Shown piece after piece: positions 1 through 7,724 of a stretch of 12,949 nucleotides of DNA. Where the stretch lies: NCBI GenBank assembly GCA_025996865.1, contig BNTV01000125.1, positions 1 to 12,949 on the forward strand, written 5' to 3'. A program made the position numbers and the translations under genes. The notes under the pieces were generated by a model. It did no database searches. It was not told the origin of the DNA and saw only the letters and a list, made by a program, of their open reading frames with translations. How positions within the stretch are numbered: the first letter of the stretch is position 1; each line of letters begins with the position of its first letter. The DNA comes from Bacteroidia bacterium (GTDB lineage: Bacteria; Bacteroidota; Bacteroidia; Bacteroidales; Azobacteroidaceae).

Positions 1-1431
1 GAAAGAACAAACGTACATAAGCTTATACTGGCGATATTGATTATGCTTACCACAATATCCGCCTATTCCGTCAATAAACTGGAAACATGGCCTGCTCCCA
101 AGGGAGCTGCACTGAACAACGATTTTACAGTCAAAGTAAAGCAAGCCGGGCAGGAATGGCGAGAACTTCCCACTTATCTTGTTAAAATAGATGAAGTCCG
201 GGATGCAAAACACCAGGTGGAAAATGCTTCCATGAGTTATTTTAATTTTTCGGGCGAAGTAGAAATATCAGTGACATTCAACAAAGGACAGATACAATCA
301 GCAAAAATACGTCCGCTTTCCTTCGGAATAACGCCACAGACAAGCGGTAATACTCTGATTTTCAAATTAGATAGTCCGCGAAACCTTTCCGTTGAAGTGA
401 ACGGCGATATTTTTCACAACTTGCATCTTTTTGCCAATCCTTTGGAAGATTTCACACCCAAGGCGAAAGATAAGAATGTAATCTATTTCGGCCCCGGAAT
501 TCACCGGTTTGAAAAAGATAAGTTCATTGTACCTTCCGGCAAAACGGTATATGTTTCCGGTGGAGCTGTATTGATGGGACAGGTGATTATCGACGGCGTG
601 CGCGATGTGAAACTCATCGGAAGAGGAATCATTGACCATACTGTAAAAATGGGTATCAGTATATCCAATTCGCGGAACATATTGGTCGAAGGACTTTTTA
701 CAACCCAATGCGCAACCGGAGGTTCCGACAGCGTGACGATCCGTAATGTAAAAAGCATCAGTTATTACGGATGGGGTGACGGAATGAATGTATTTGCAAG
801 CAACAATGTTTTGTTTGACAACGTCTTTTGCCGCAATTCGGATGATTGCACAACGGTTTATGCTACCCGAAAAGGCTTTACCGGTGGTTGCAATAACATA
901 ACCATGCAAAATTCAACGCTTTGGGCGGATGTTGCGCATCCTGTTTTTATCGGTCTTCATGGGAACAGCGAACATCCCGATACAATTCAAAATATCACTT
1001 ACAGGAACATAGATATACTCGACCATAAAGAAAAACAAATTGATTATCAAGGTTGTATGGCTATCAATGCAGGCGATAATAATTTGATTCGTGAGGTGCG
1101 TTTTGAAAATATCCGGATCGAGAATTTTCGTCAGGGACAGTTGGTGGACATGCGTGTAAGTTTCAACAAGAAATACTGTACAGCGCCGGGCAGAGGCATT
1201 GAAAATGTGTTGTTTAAGGATATAACCTACATCGGTGACCGTTCGGAAATTTCCATCATTGCCGGTTATAATGAAGAACGGAAAATAAAGAATGTACGAT
1301 TTGAAAATCTACGCATGAACGGGCAACTTATTTCGGATGATATGCCCGGAAAGCCTGCGTGGTATAAAACATCCGATATGGCGCGTTTCTTTGTCGGAGA
1401 GCATGTGGAAAATATTGTTTTCGGAAAGTAA
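1..1431 (+). CDS. Secreted right-handed beta-helix glycoside hydrolase (GH28/GH49-like), 5'-partial
   Basis: The frame is open from base 1 and encodes a hydrophobic stretch (KLILAILIMLTTISAYS) that is the core of a signal peptide, so the true start lies left of the window; the TTG at 37 and ATG at 43 are inside this peptide. Numbering from the TTG, residues ~20-140 look like an N-terminal beta-sandwich and ~148-460 are beta-helix turns rich in Asn and short V/I-x-N/D-V patterns. The motif YFGPGIH opens the helix. Three acidic residues, D248 (GWGDGM) and D269-D270 (NSDDC), have the spacing of the catalytic NTD...DD triad of GH28, and GH49 dextranases place their acids similarly. The GH28 GHG and RIK motifs are not clearly present, so polygalacturonase activity should not be assumed. 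It likely acts in the periplasm or at the cell surface on an oligosaccharide. It is followed after 14 bases by the next gene, which suggests one operon. I am confident of the fold and hydrolase class, not of the substrate. Confidence 0.8.
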   Translation, partial: ERTNVHKLILAILIMLTTISAYSVNKLETWPAPKGAALNNDFTVKVKQAGQEWRELPTYLVKIDEVRDAKHQVENASMSYFNFSGEVEISVTFNKGQIQSAKIRPLSFGITPQTSGNTLIFKLDSPRNLSVEVNGDIFHNLHLFANPLEDFTPKAKDKNVIYFGPGIHRFEKDKFIVPSGKTVYVSGGAVLMGQVIIDGVRDVKLIGRGIIDHTVKMGISISNSRNILVEGLFTTQCATGGSDSVTIRNVKSISYYGWGDGMNVFASNNVLFDNVFCRNSDDCTTVYATRKGFTGGCNNITMQNSTLWADVAHPVFIGLHGNSEHPDTIQNITYRNIDILDHKEKQIDYQGCMAINAGDNNLIREVRFENIRIENFRQGQLVDMRVSFNKKYCTAPGRGIENVLFKDITYIGDRSEISIIAGYNEERKIKNVRFENLRMNGQLISDDMPGKPAWYKTSDMARFFVGEHVENIVFGK

Positions 1432-1445
1432 ATAGTTATGATATA

Positions 1446-3065
1446 ATGAAAAGAGTTTATGGGTTGATAATATTCGCAATCGCTCAATACATATTGAGTA
1501 ATAATGTGTTGGCACAAGTCTGGCAGTGGTCTGTTTCTGTTGACAGTCTGATATCTTCGGAAACAAACGACCACCCGCAGGCCTTCCTATGGATACCGTC
1601 CGATTGCCGACAAGTACGCGCTGTAATCGTCGGACAACACAACATGAGCGAAGAAGACCTGTTTGAAAATCCCTTGTTCCGTAAAGGAATGGAAGAACTT
1701 GATTTTGCACTGGTTTGGATAACGCCCGGATTGGACATGCAGTGGGACATCCGCAAAGGAACCCAATCCCATTTTGACCGCATGATGAATAGTCTTGCCG
1801 AACAAAGCGGTTACACGGAATTGAAATACGCCCCCATCATTCCCGCAGGACATTCTGCCCATGCCACCTATCCGTGGAACTTTGCCGCATGGAATCCCGA
1901 AAGGACATTGGCTATTTTATCCCTGCACGGCGATGCACCCCGCACGAATCTGACGGGTTATGGCGGAGAAAACCTGGAATGGGGACGCACACGCAATATC
2001 GACGGTATCCCCGGATTGATGATGGAAGGCGAATACGAATGGTGGGAAGACCGCGTGACACCGGCGCTGGCTTTCCGAATGATGTATCCGAAAAGTTGTG
2101 TGTCTTTCTATTGCGATGCCGGACAAGGACATTTTGATGTTTCCGACAAACTCGTTTCTTACATCTTATTGTTCCTGAAAAAAGCGGCAACATATCGTTT
2201 GCCGAAAGAAATGCCGGTGGATCGTCCCGCCGAACTTATTTCCGTAAATCCTGCGCAAGGCTGGATGGCCGAACGCTGGCATCCAAACCAAACAAAAAGA
2301 CCGAATCCTGCCCCGTATGGGCAGTATAAAGGCGATCCGCATGACGCCTTCTGGTATTTCGACGAAGAAACGGCAACCGAAACGGAGAAACGCTACGCCG
2401 CTCACCGCGGGAAAAAAGAACAATACATCGGTTTTGTTCAAGACAACCGGCTTTTAACATTTGATCCCAATTTGCATGCAAGAATCAAGGGCGCCTTTCA
2501 TCCGGAAGCCGATGGATTGACATTCCACGTAAAAGCGGCATTCACAGATACATTACGAACGACCTTTTCGGATAAACATGCCCAAACACCCTTGTATATC
2601 AAACGCATCTGCGGACCGGTGAAAAAAATAAACGACACTACTTTCCATGTGAATTTCTACCGGATGGGTATGCACAACACCCGGCGAACCGGAGAGATTT
2701 GGCTGGTGGCAGAGAATCAAGGAGATAAACAATACAACAGTAGCGTACAACAATTAGTTATACAAATACCTTACCGGAATACGGAAGGCAAACAACAATT
2801 TATTCTTTTTCCGGGCTTGGAAAACGTGAAGGCAGGCGCCGCTGCTCCTGTTTTACGCGCAGTAGCAGACAGCGAATTACCTGTAAATTATTACGTTAAA
2901 GAAGGTCCGGCGGAAATAAAAGAAAATAAACTCATATTTACATCCATCCCGCCTAAAGCCAAATTCCCCGTGAAAGTTTCCGTAGTTGCCTGGCAATACG
3001 GCATTAAAGGAAAAGTACAAACGGCGGAACCGGTTGAACGCAGCTTTTATATCTTATCCAAATAA
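1446..3065 (+). CDS. Secreted alpha/beta hydrolase, probable carbohydrate esterase
   Basis: The 539-residue protein starts with a signal peptide (MKRVYGLIIFAIAQYILSNNVLA, cut before QVWQW). Residues ~45-250 form an alpha/beta hydrolase domain: strand plus turn VIVGQHN (60-66) could supply the oxyanion hole, the nucleophile elbow is G135-H-S137-A-H139, and H229 in GQGHF is the likely catalytic histidine. The acid could be E195, E197 or D224. The elbow differs from the usual G-x-S-x-G because the last Gly is His. Residues ~255-470 are a beta-rich region with many aromatics, and ~475-539 resemble an Ig-like domain (IPPKAKFPVKVSVVAWQYG). Such accessory domains are common in polysaccharide-degrading enzymes of Bacteroidetes. 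Its position between glycoside hydrolases suggests removal of acetyl, methyl or aromatic acyl groups from the target glycan, but this is inferred from context. A peptidase-type role is not excluded. The gap to the next gene is 10 bases. Confidence 0.75.
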   Translation: MKRVYGLIIFAIAQYILSNNVLAQVWQWSVSVDSLISSETNDHPQAFLWIPSDCRQVRAVIVGQHNMSEEDLFENPLFRKGMEELDFALVWITPGLDMQWDIRKGTQSHFDRMMNSLAEQSGYTELKYAPIIPAGHSAHATYPWNFAAWNPERTLAILSLHGDAPRTNLTGYGGENLEWGRTRNIDGIPGLMMEGEYEWWEDRVTPALAFRMMYPKSCVSFYCDAGQGHFDVSDKLVSYILLFLKKAATYRLPKEMPVDRPAELISVNPAQGWMAERWHPNQTKRPNPAPYGQYKGDPHDAFWYFDEETATETEKRYAAHRGKKEQYIGFVQDNRLLTFDPNLHARIKGAFHPEADGLTFHVKAAFTDTLRTTFSDKHAQTPLYIKRICGPVKKINDTTFHVNFYRMGMHNTRRTGEIWLVAENQGDKQYNSSVQQLVIQIPYRNTEGKQQFILFPGLENVKAGAAAPVLRAVADSELPVNYYVKEGPAEIKENKLIFTSIPPKAKFPVKVSVVAWQYGIKGKVQTAEPVERSFYILSK

Positions 3066-3075
3066 TATTGAAATC

Positions 3076-4971
3076 ATGAAACCCGCAATCATTTTTTTAT
3101 TAGTAACTCTATTTACAACAAACGTTTCTGCGCAGACAATCCTGAAAAATACGGAAGCCACTGTGGCTTCGCCGGATGGAAAACAGGTTTTCGTCTTTCA
3201 TCAAAAGAAAAATACAGATGGAACCATGACAATGTATTATTCCATTCATTACAATAATCAGCCGGTTATATTGGAATCCAAATTAGATATCCAATTGGAT
3301 AATCATGTTTGGGAACGGGCATTGGCCAAGTTCTGGAAACAGCCTGCGAACTGGAACGATGTGATGATGTTCGACAGTGTAAAAAACAGTTCGGTAAACG
3401 AGACATGGAAACCGTTGTATGGTGAACGTTCCGTCATTAACGATCGTTACAACGCTGCAACGATTTATTTTTCCCGGAACGACAAATCCGGTTACCGGAT
3501 GAACCTCGAAGTGCGGGCATACAACGAAGGCATTGCTTTCCGCTATTATTTCCCGATGCACCCCGAAGCCATTTATCATAAAGTCACCGCCGAAAATACC
3601 GAATTTACATTACCGGAAGGAACAACCGCCTGGTGGGCGCAATGGGCGCAAGCTCCCTATTACGAAAAACCGTTGAAAGATTGGGAAGATAATTGCGAAC
3701 GTCCCTTAACGTTGAAACTGAACGACAATCTTTATGCCTGCCTCACAGAAGCCGGACAAACCGAATTTCCCAAAATCGACTTCAAACTGTCGGCAACGAA
3801 GAAAAATACCGTACAGCTATCTCTTTACGACATTTCGGACATGGTGACGCCTTTCGGTACGCCGTGGCGGGTTGTAATGGTCGCCGATAAATCAGGCAAA
3901 TTGCTTGAAAACAATTTCATACTTCTGAATCTGAATGGAGAAAACCGGATTACCGACACCCGTTGGATACGACCGGGCAAAATTATGCGTGAGACCACGC
4001 TTACAACACTAAATGCCAAAGCTTGTATCGACTTTTGTGCCAAACATAATATGCAATATATTTTATTCGATTGGAAATGGTATGGTCCTTCGTATGATTT
4101 TCGTTCGGATGCAGGAAAAGTAGCAGTTCCGGATTTGGATATGAAGGAAGTGGTCGATTATGGAAAATCCAAGGGAATCGGCGTGTGGCTATACGTCAAC
4201 CAACATGCTTTGCAATATCAGGCCGACCGTATTTTTCCGCTTTACAAACAATGGGGAATTGCCGGCGTGAAATTCGGTTTTGTACAGTTCAAAACACAAG
4301 GCTGGGCGACTTGGGTACACGACTTGGTGAAGAAAGCCGCTGATAATAACCTGATGGTTAACATACACGATGAATACCGCCCGACAGGATTCAGTCGTAC
4401 TTATCCGAATTTGCTGACACAGGAAGGTATCCGCGGCAATGAAGAATTTCCCGACGCTACGAGCAATACTTTACTGCCTTTCACCCGAATGATTGCCGGT
4501 GCGGCTGATTATACGATATGTTATTTCGACCCGCGTATTAAAAACACACACGCACACCAGTTGGCTTTGCCGGTTATTTTTTACAGTCCTTTGCAGACTT
4601 TATACTGGTACGACACGCCTGCACGGATTGAAGAAACACCCGAACTGGAATTTTTTGATAAAGTACCCGTTACATGGGACGAAACCCGAGTAATTCACGA
4701 CCGGCCTGGCGAATATGTAACCATTGCCCGCCGCAGTAATAGCGACTGGTTTGTCGGTACAATCGGAAACAATGAAGCACAACAAGTATCCATTCCTTTG
4801 CGTTTTCTTGATTCAGGAAAGAAATATGTAGCCCGTATCTATACGGATGATGACAAAATGCAAACCTCCACCCGGGTCAAAATCACCAACCGGCCTGTGG
4901 ACAACACTACCGTTTTGTCATTCAGTTTGAAAGAAAAAGGCGGATGCGTTATTCATCTTACAATTTTATAA
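3076..4971 (+). CDS. Secreted GH97 family glycoside hydrolase with atypical catalytic residues
   Basis: I start this gene at ATG 3076 (631 residues). An in-frame ATG at 2986 would overlap the upstream gene by 80 bases, whereas 3076 gives a clean signal peptide (MKPAIIFLLVTLFTTNVSA, cut before QTIL). Residues ~20-290 are the GH97 N-terminal beta-sandwich, ~300-530 the TIM barrel (FDWKWYG, WLYVNQHA, HDEYRPTGFSRTYPN, RGNEE) and ~535-631 the C-terminal beta domain. GH97 enzymes hydrolyse alpha-glucosides, alpha-galactosides or beta-L-arabinopyranosides in the periplasm. By recalled comparison with SusB, E456 matches the general acid and E450 a calcium ligand, but the SusB base Glu439 position is Q376 and Glu508 is D432. 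The retaining-enzyme nucleophile Asp (in KVDF) is G401 (KFGF). It therefore fits neither well-studied mechanistic group, and activity and substrate are open. The next start lies 3 bases after the stop. Confidence 0.9.
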   Translation: MKPAIIFLLVTLFTTNVSAQTILKNTEATVASPDGKQVFVFHQKKNTDGTMTMYYSIHYNNQPVILESKLDIQLDNHVWERALAKFWKQPANWNDVMMFDSVKNSSVNETWKPLYGERSVINDRYNAATIYFSRNDKSGYRMNLEVRAYNEGIAFRYYFPMHPEAIYHKVTAENTEFTLPEGTTAWWAQWAQAPYYEKPLKDWEDNCERPLTLKLNDNLYACLTEAGQTEFPKIDFKLSATKKNTVQLSLYDISDMVTPFGTPWRVVMVADKSGKLLENNFILLNLNGENRITDTRWIRPGKIMRETTLTTLNAKACIDFCAKHNMQYILFDWKWYGPSYDFRSDAGKVAVPDLDMKEVVDYGKSKGIGVWLYVNQHALQYQADRIFPLYKQWGIAGVKFGFVQFKTQGWATWVHDLVKKAADNNLMVNIHDEYRPTGFSRTYPNLLTQEGIRGNEEFPDATSNTLLPFTRMIAGAADYTICYFDPRIKNTHAHQLALPVIFYSPLQTLYWYDTPARIEETPELEFFDKVPVTWDETRVIHDRPGEYVTIARRSNSDWFVGTIGNNEAQQVSIPLRFLDSGKKYVARIYTDDDKMQTSTRVKITNRPVDNTTVLSFSLKEKGGCVIHLTIL

Positions 4972-4974
4972 GAA

Positions 4975-5214
4975 ATGAAAAAGGCTTTTACAATATTAAT
5001 TATCTTATTTTCAGCGACTGGCGTATTTGCACAAAATAAAGCAGATTACGGCTACCTCTACTGTCACATGAGCGGAAGAGGCGAATTTACGGCATTTGCA
5101 TTAAGCCGCGACGGCGTGCATTTTCACGACCTTATTAGAGGAATATCAACGTTTGCAAAATTGGTCGGACGAAAAAGAAAAAAACGCAAGAATAGAGTAG
5201 TAATTTCTACATAA
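4975..5214 (+). pseudogene. N-terminal relic of a secreted GH43-like beta-propeller glycosidase
   Basis: This 79-codon frame begins with a good signal peptide (MKKAFTILIILFSATGVFA, cut before QNKAD). It continues with YGYLYCHMSGRGEFTAFALSR and DGVHFHDLIRG, which I recognise as the opening blade of GH43-type five-bladed propeller enzymes that cleave arabinosides or xylosides. Homology appears to stop near codon 58 (about base 5150). The remainder (KLVGRKRKKRKNRVV) is a basic, low-complexity tail unlike any propeller. GH43-type enzymes usually exceed 300 residues, so most of the catalytic domain, including the three acidic residues, is missing. Only about 75 bases separate the break from the next gene, so the lost part is not present in another frame nearby. 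The simplest reading is an internal deletion that left the start and leader intact. It may still be translated and exported as a short peptide. The alternative, a genuine small secreted protein, seems less likely. Confidence 0.65.
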
Positions 5215-5224
5215 TCAGTAATAT

Positions 5225-7618
5225 ATGAAAAAAATAATTATTGTCTTAAACGTAGTATTATCAATGCTGTTTCAACCACTATTTGCAAACGAACCCGATT
5301 CGGCTTATGTATTTGCTTACGAAGTAAATAACGGTTTGAGTTTTGCATGGAGTATTGACCAAGAAGATTGGCATTCCATTGGTTCCGAACACAAGTTTCT
5401 TAGTTGCGATTACGGACGATGGGGCAGTGAAAAGAAGATGCACACGCCTTTTTTGTCTCTCGCTGCCGATGGCTTGTGGCATTGCATCTGGAGCGTCAAT
5501 GACCGCGATGGCGTATTGGCTCATACCGCATCCAAAGACCTGATTGTTTGGCAAAGTCAGTCTTATAAGATAGCGCCTGTAACTTATCTCAACCAACTGC
5601 AAACAGCCGTGATACTCAATCAACCGAGAAAAGGAACGGCTCATAAAGTGGCATGGACAACGATTGATAATTTGATAAATGAACACAAACGGGTCTCATA
5701 TAATAACTTGTTGTGGGCGGAAACCACCCGAAGCGACCCCGAACGTTTTGCTTCCCTCAAACCGGTAGAGGCCGTTATAACTGTAGATAATGCCAAAAGT
5801 AAAAAAATAAGCGATAAATTGATTGGCATTTTCTTTGAAGATATTAATTACGCTGCCGATGGCGGTTTGTATGCCGAACTCATACAAAATCGCGATTTTG
5901 AATATACACCGGAAGATAATAAAAATTGGAATGCAACAACAGCGTGGCACACCGAAGGGACAATAGACACCCTCAATCCCATTCACCCCAACAATCCGCA
6001 CTATATTGTATTAAAAGCGGGCGACAAACTGATTAATGACGGTTTTGACGGCATACCCGTTAAGGCAGGTGAAAAATACGATTTTTCGGTGTTTGCCAAA
6101 GGAAAGAAGGGAAAGTTACTCATTCAATTAATTGATAACCAAAATAATGAATTAGGAAAAACCGAATTAACGATTAATTCTGCTCATTGGAAGAAATACG
6201 AATCAATTTTAATTGCCAATAAAACAGTTTCAAATGCCCGCCTTCAACTCTCAACTCTCAATTCTCAACTTTCAATTGATTTAGTTTCCCTGTTCCCTCA
6301 AAAGACGTTCAAAAACCGCAAAAATGGATTGCGTGCCGATTTGGCGCAAATCATTGCAGATATGCAACCGAAATTTGTGCGATTTCCGGGCGGCTGTGTG
6401 GCGCATGGCGATGGCATCGAAAATATCTACCGTTGGGAAAATACCATCGGTGCATTGGAAGCGCGTGTTCCGCAACGTAACATTTGGGGCTATCATCAAA
6501 CAGCCGGTTTGGGTTATTTTGAATATTTTCAGTTTTGCGAAGATATAGGCGCCGAACCGCTTCCGGTGGTTGCGGCTGGAGTTCCTTGCCAAAACTCCGC
6601 GCATCACGGTCATCCGATGGGTGGGCAACAAGGCGGTATTCCGATGGAGGAAATGGGTGCATACATACAATCGGTGCTGGATTTGATTGAGTGGGCGAAT
6701 GGCGATGCAAAAACGACTTGGGGAAAGAAAAGAGCCGAGGCAGGACATCCGAAACCATTTAATCTAAAATACTTGGGAGTAGGAAACGAAGACCTTATCT
6801 CGGATGTTTTTGAAGAACGCTTTATGATGATTTACAACGCCATCAAAGAAAAACACCCGGAAATCATTGTTGTTGGCACGGCAGGTCCTTTTCACAGAGG
6901 CAGTACGGATTACACAGCCGGTTGGAATCTGGTGAATAAACTCGGTGTTCCGAAGGTCGATGAACATTACTACGAATCGCCCGGATGGTTTATTCACAAT
7001 CAGGATTATTACGATTCGTACAACCGCTCCACCGCCAAAGTTTATCTGGGAGAATATGCCGCGCACTTGCCCGGACGCCCATCCAATATAGAAACGGCTC
7101 TCGCCGAAGCGCTTCATTTGACTACTTTGGAACGGAACGGCGATGTGGTAAGTATGGCTTCGTATGCCCCGCTGCTTGCCAAAGAAGGTCACACGCAATG
7201 GAATCCCGATTTGATTTATTTCAACAATACCGAAATAAAACCGACTGTGGGTTATTTTGTGCAAAAACTTTATGGAGAAAACGCCGGCGATGAATATTTA
7301 CCCGGCAATATTCAACTCAACAATAATCAAGAATCTGTAAAGAAACGAATCGTTTGTTCAGTCGTTCGCGACAGTAAAACCAAGGATGTTATCATTAAAC
7401 TGGTAAATCTGTTGCCGATTGAGGTGAAAACCAAGTTGGATATTCGGTCGCTCCATATCACCGGCAACGAGGTTATTAAAACTGTTTTGACAGGAACGCC
7501 GGATGACAAAAATGCAAGACCGCTACAAAGTACGGTAAGTCTGTCGGATATTTCCGAAATCGAAATCCCGGCGTATTCATTTACCGTTATCAGGATAAAA
7601 ACAATAAAGAAACAATAA
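5225..7618 (+). CDS. Secreted GH51 alpha-L-arabinofuranosidase with N-terminal GH43-like region
   Basis: The enzyme removes alpha-L-arabinofuranosyl side residues from arabinan, arabinoxylan or arabinogalactan, probably in the periplasm. The 797-residue protein has a signal peptide (residues 1-21, cut before NEPD). Residues ~24-175 are propeller-like (CDYGRWGSEKKMHTPF, LWHCIWSVNDRDG) and resemble half of a GH43-type domain. GH51 begins at ~180 (LIGIFFEDINYAADGGLYAE, NRDFE). A carbohydrate-binding-like beta-sandwich insert follows (~226-340), then the TIM barrel (KFVRFPGGC, YFEYFQFCEDIGAEPLPV) and a C-terminal beta domain (~680-797). The catalytic acid/base is E522 in GVGNED and the nucleophile is E610 in VYLGEYAAH, both intact. 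The protein is longer than plain GH51 enzymes (about 500-660 residues) because of the front region and the insert. A 7-bp repeat tract encodes residues ~340-352, at the junction of insert and barrel. It sits between two gene relics, which marks it as a recombination-prone position. Confidence 0.9.
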   Translation: MKKIIIVLNVVLSMLFQPLFANEPDSAYVFAYEVNNGLSFAWSIDQEDWHSIGSEHKFLSCDYGRWGSEKKMHTPFLSLAADGLWHCIWSVNDRDGVLAHTASKDLIVWQSQSYKIAPVTYLNQLQTAVILNQPRKGTAHKVAWTTIDNLINEHKRVSYNNLLWAETTRSDPERFASLKPVEAVITVDNAKSKKISDKLIGIFFEDINYAADGGLYAELIQNRDFEYTPEDNKNWNATTAWHTEGTIDTLNPIHPNNPHYIVLKAGDKLINDGFDGIPVKAGEKYDFSVFAKGKKGKLLIQLIDNQNNELGKTELTINSAHWKKYESILIANKTVSNARLQLSTLNSQLSIDLVSLFPQKTFKNRKNGLRADLAQIIADMQPKFVRFPGGCVAHGDGIENIYRWENTIGALEARVPQRNIWGYHQTAGLGYFEYFQFCEDIGAEPLPVVAAGVPCQNSAHHGHPMGGQQGGIPMEEMGAYIQSVLDLIEWANGDAKTTWGKKRAEAGHPKPFNLKYLGVGNEDLISDVFEERFMMIYNAIKEKHPEIIVVGTAGPFHRGSTDYTAGWNLVNKLGVPKVDEHYYESPGWFIHNQDYYDSYNRSTAKVYLGEYAAHLPGRPSNIETALAEALHLTTLERNGDVVSMASYAPLLAKEGHTQWNPDLIYFNNTEIKPTVGYFVQKLYGENAGDEYLPGNIQLNNNQESVKKRIVCSVVRDSKTKDVIIKLVNLLPIEVKTKLDIRSLHITGNEVIKTVLTGTPDDKNARPLQSTVSLSDISEIEIPAYSFTVIRIKTIKKQ
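6244..6278 (+). repeat. Five tandem 7-bp units (TCAACTC-like) inside the GH51 gene
   Basis: Five consecutive heptamers are seen: TCAACTC, TCAACTC, TCAATTC, TCAACTT, TCAATTG. They encode LQLSTLNSQLSID at residues ~340-352 of the GH51 enzyme. Because 7 is not a multiple of 3, gain or loss of one or two units would shift the frame and remove the catalytic domain, while a change of three units would add or remove seven residues. Similar short TCAA(C/T)T repeats are, from memory, common between genes in some Bacteroidetes genomes. Finding one inside a conserved enzyme suggests it was captured into the coding frame. The units are imperfect, which lowers the expected slippage rate. Confidence 0.8.
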
Positions 7619-7629
7619 ACAATTTTCAA

Positions 7630-7722
7630 ATGAAAATATATGACAAAGGCAACCGGATTTATTACTCGGTCAATTACACAGGGCAGCCTGTGGTGCAAGC
7701 AATATGGATAACGGAAAAGTAG
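7630..7722 (+). pseudogene. Relic of the N-terminal domain of a second GH97 gene
   Basis: Between the GH51 stop and the lyase start lies a 30-codon frame beginning MKIYDKGNRIYYSVNYTGQP and ending at TAG 7720. The core RIYYSVNYTGQPVV matches the GH97 N-terminal sandwich pattern, and the intact GH97 in this window has TMYYSIHYNNQPVI in the same place (residues ~52-65). The DNA of the two copies differs at many positions, so the relic comes from a diverged paralogue and not from a recent copy of the neighbour. It has no signal peptide, no catalytic domain, and after PVVQ the sequence runs into unrelated codons (AIWITEK). The first in-frame start of the lyase gene (7704) overlaps it. It is most simply a deletion scar; a translated leader peptide is a weaker alternative. 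Confidence 0.65.
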
Positions 7723-7724
7723 TT

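Noticed and set aside
367..909. A 180-codon leftward frame inside the beta-helix gene.
   Set aside because: It is antisense to a clear beta-helix enzyme and has no recognisable domain, signal peptide or operon context.
2986..3075. An upstream in-frame ATG would extend the GH97 gene by 30 codons.
   Set aside because: The extension overlaps the end of the preceding gene and puts polar residues before a complete signal peptide. ATG 3076 is the better start.
5195..5210. GTAG-TAATTT-CTAC resembles the hairpin end of a type V CRISPR repeat.
   Set aside because: It is a single 4-bp stem with no repeat copies, spacers or cas genes near it. It lies in the tail of the GH43-like relic and is most likely chance.
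6281..6758. Two overlapping leftward frames of 135 and 155 codons within GH51.
   Set aside because: They lie antisense to the most conserved part of the catalytic domain. Long antisense frames are expected there from codon bias, and their translations are Cys/His/Arg-rich without a family signature.
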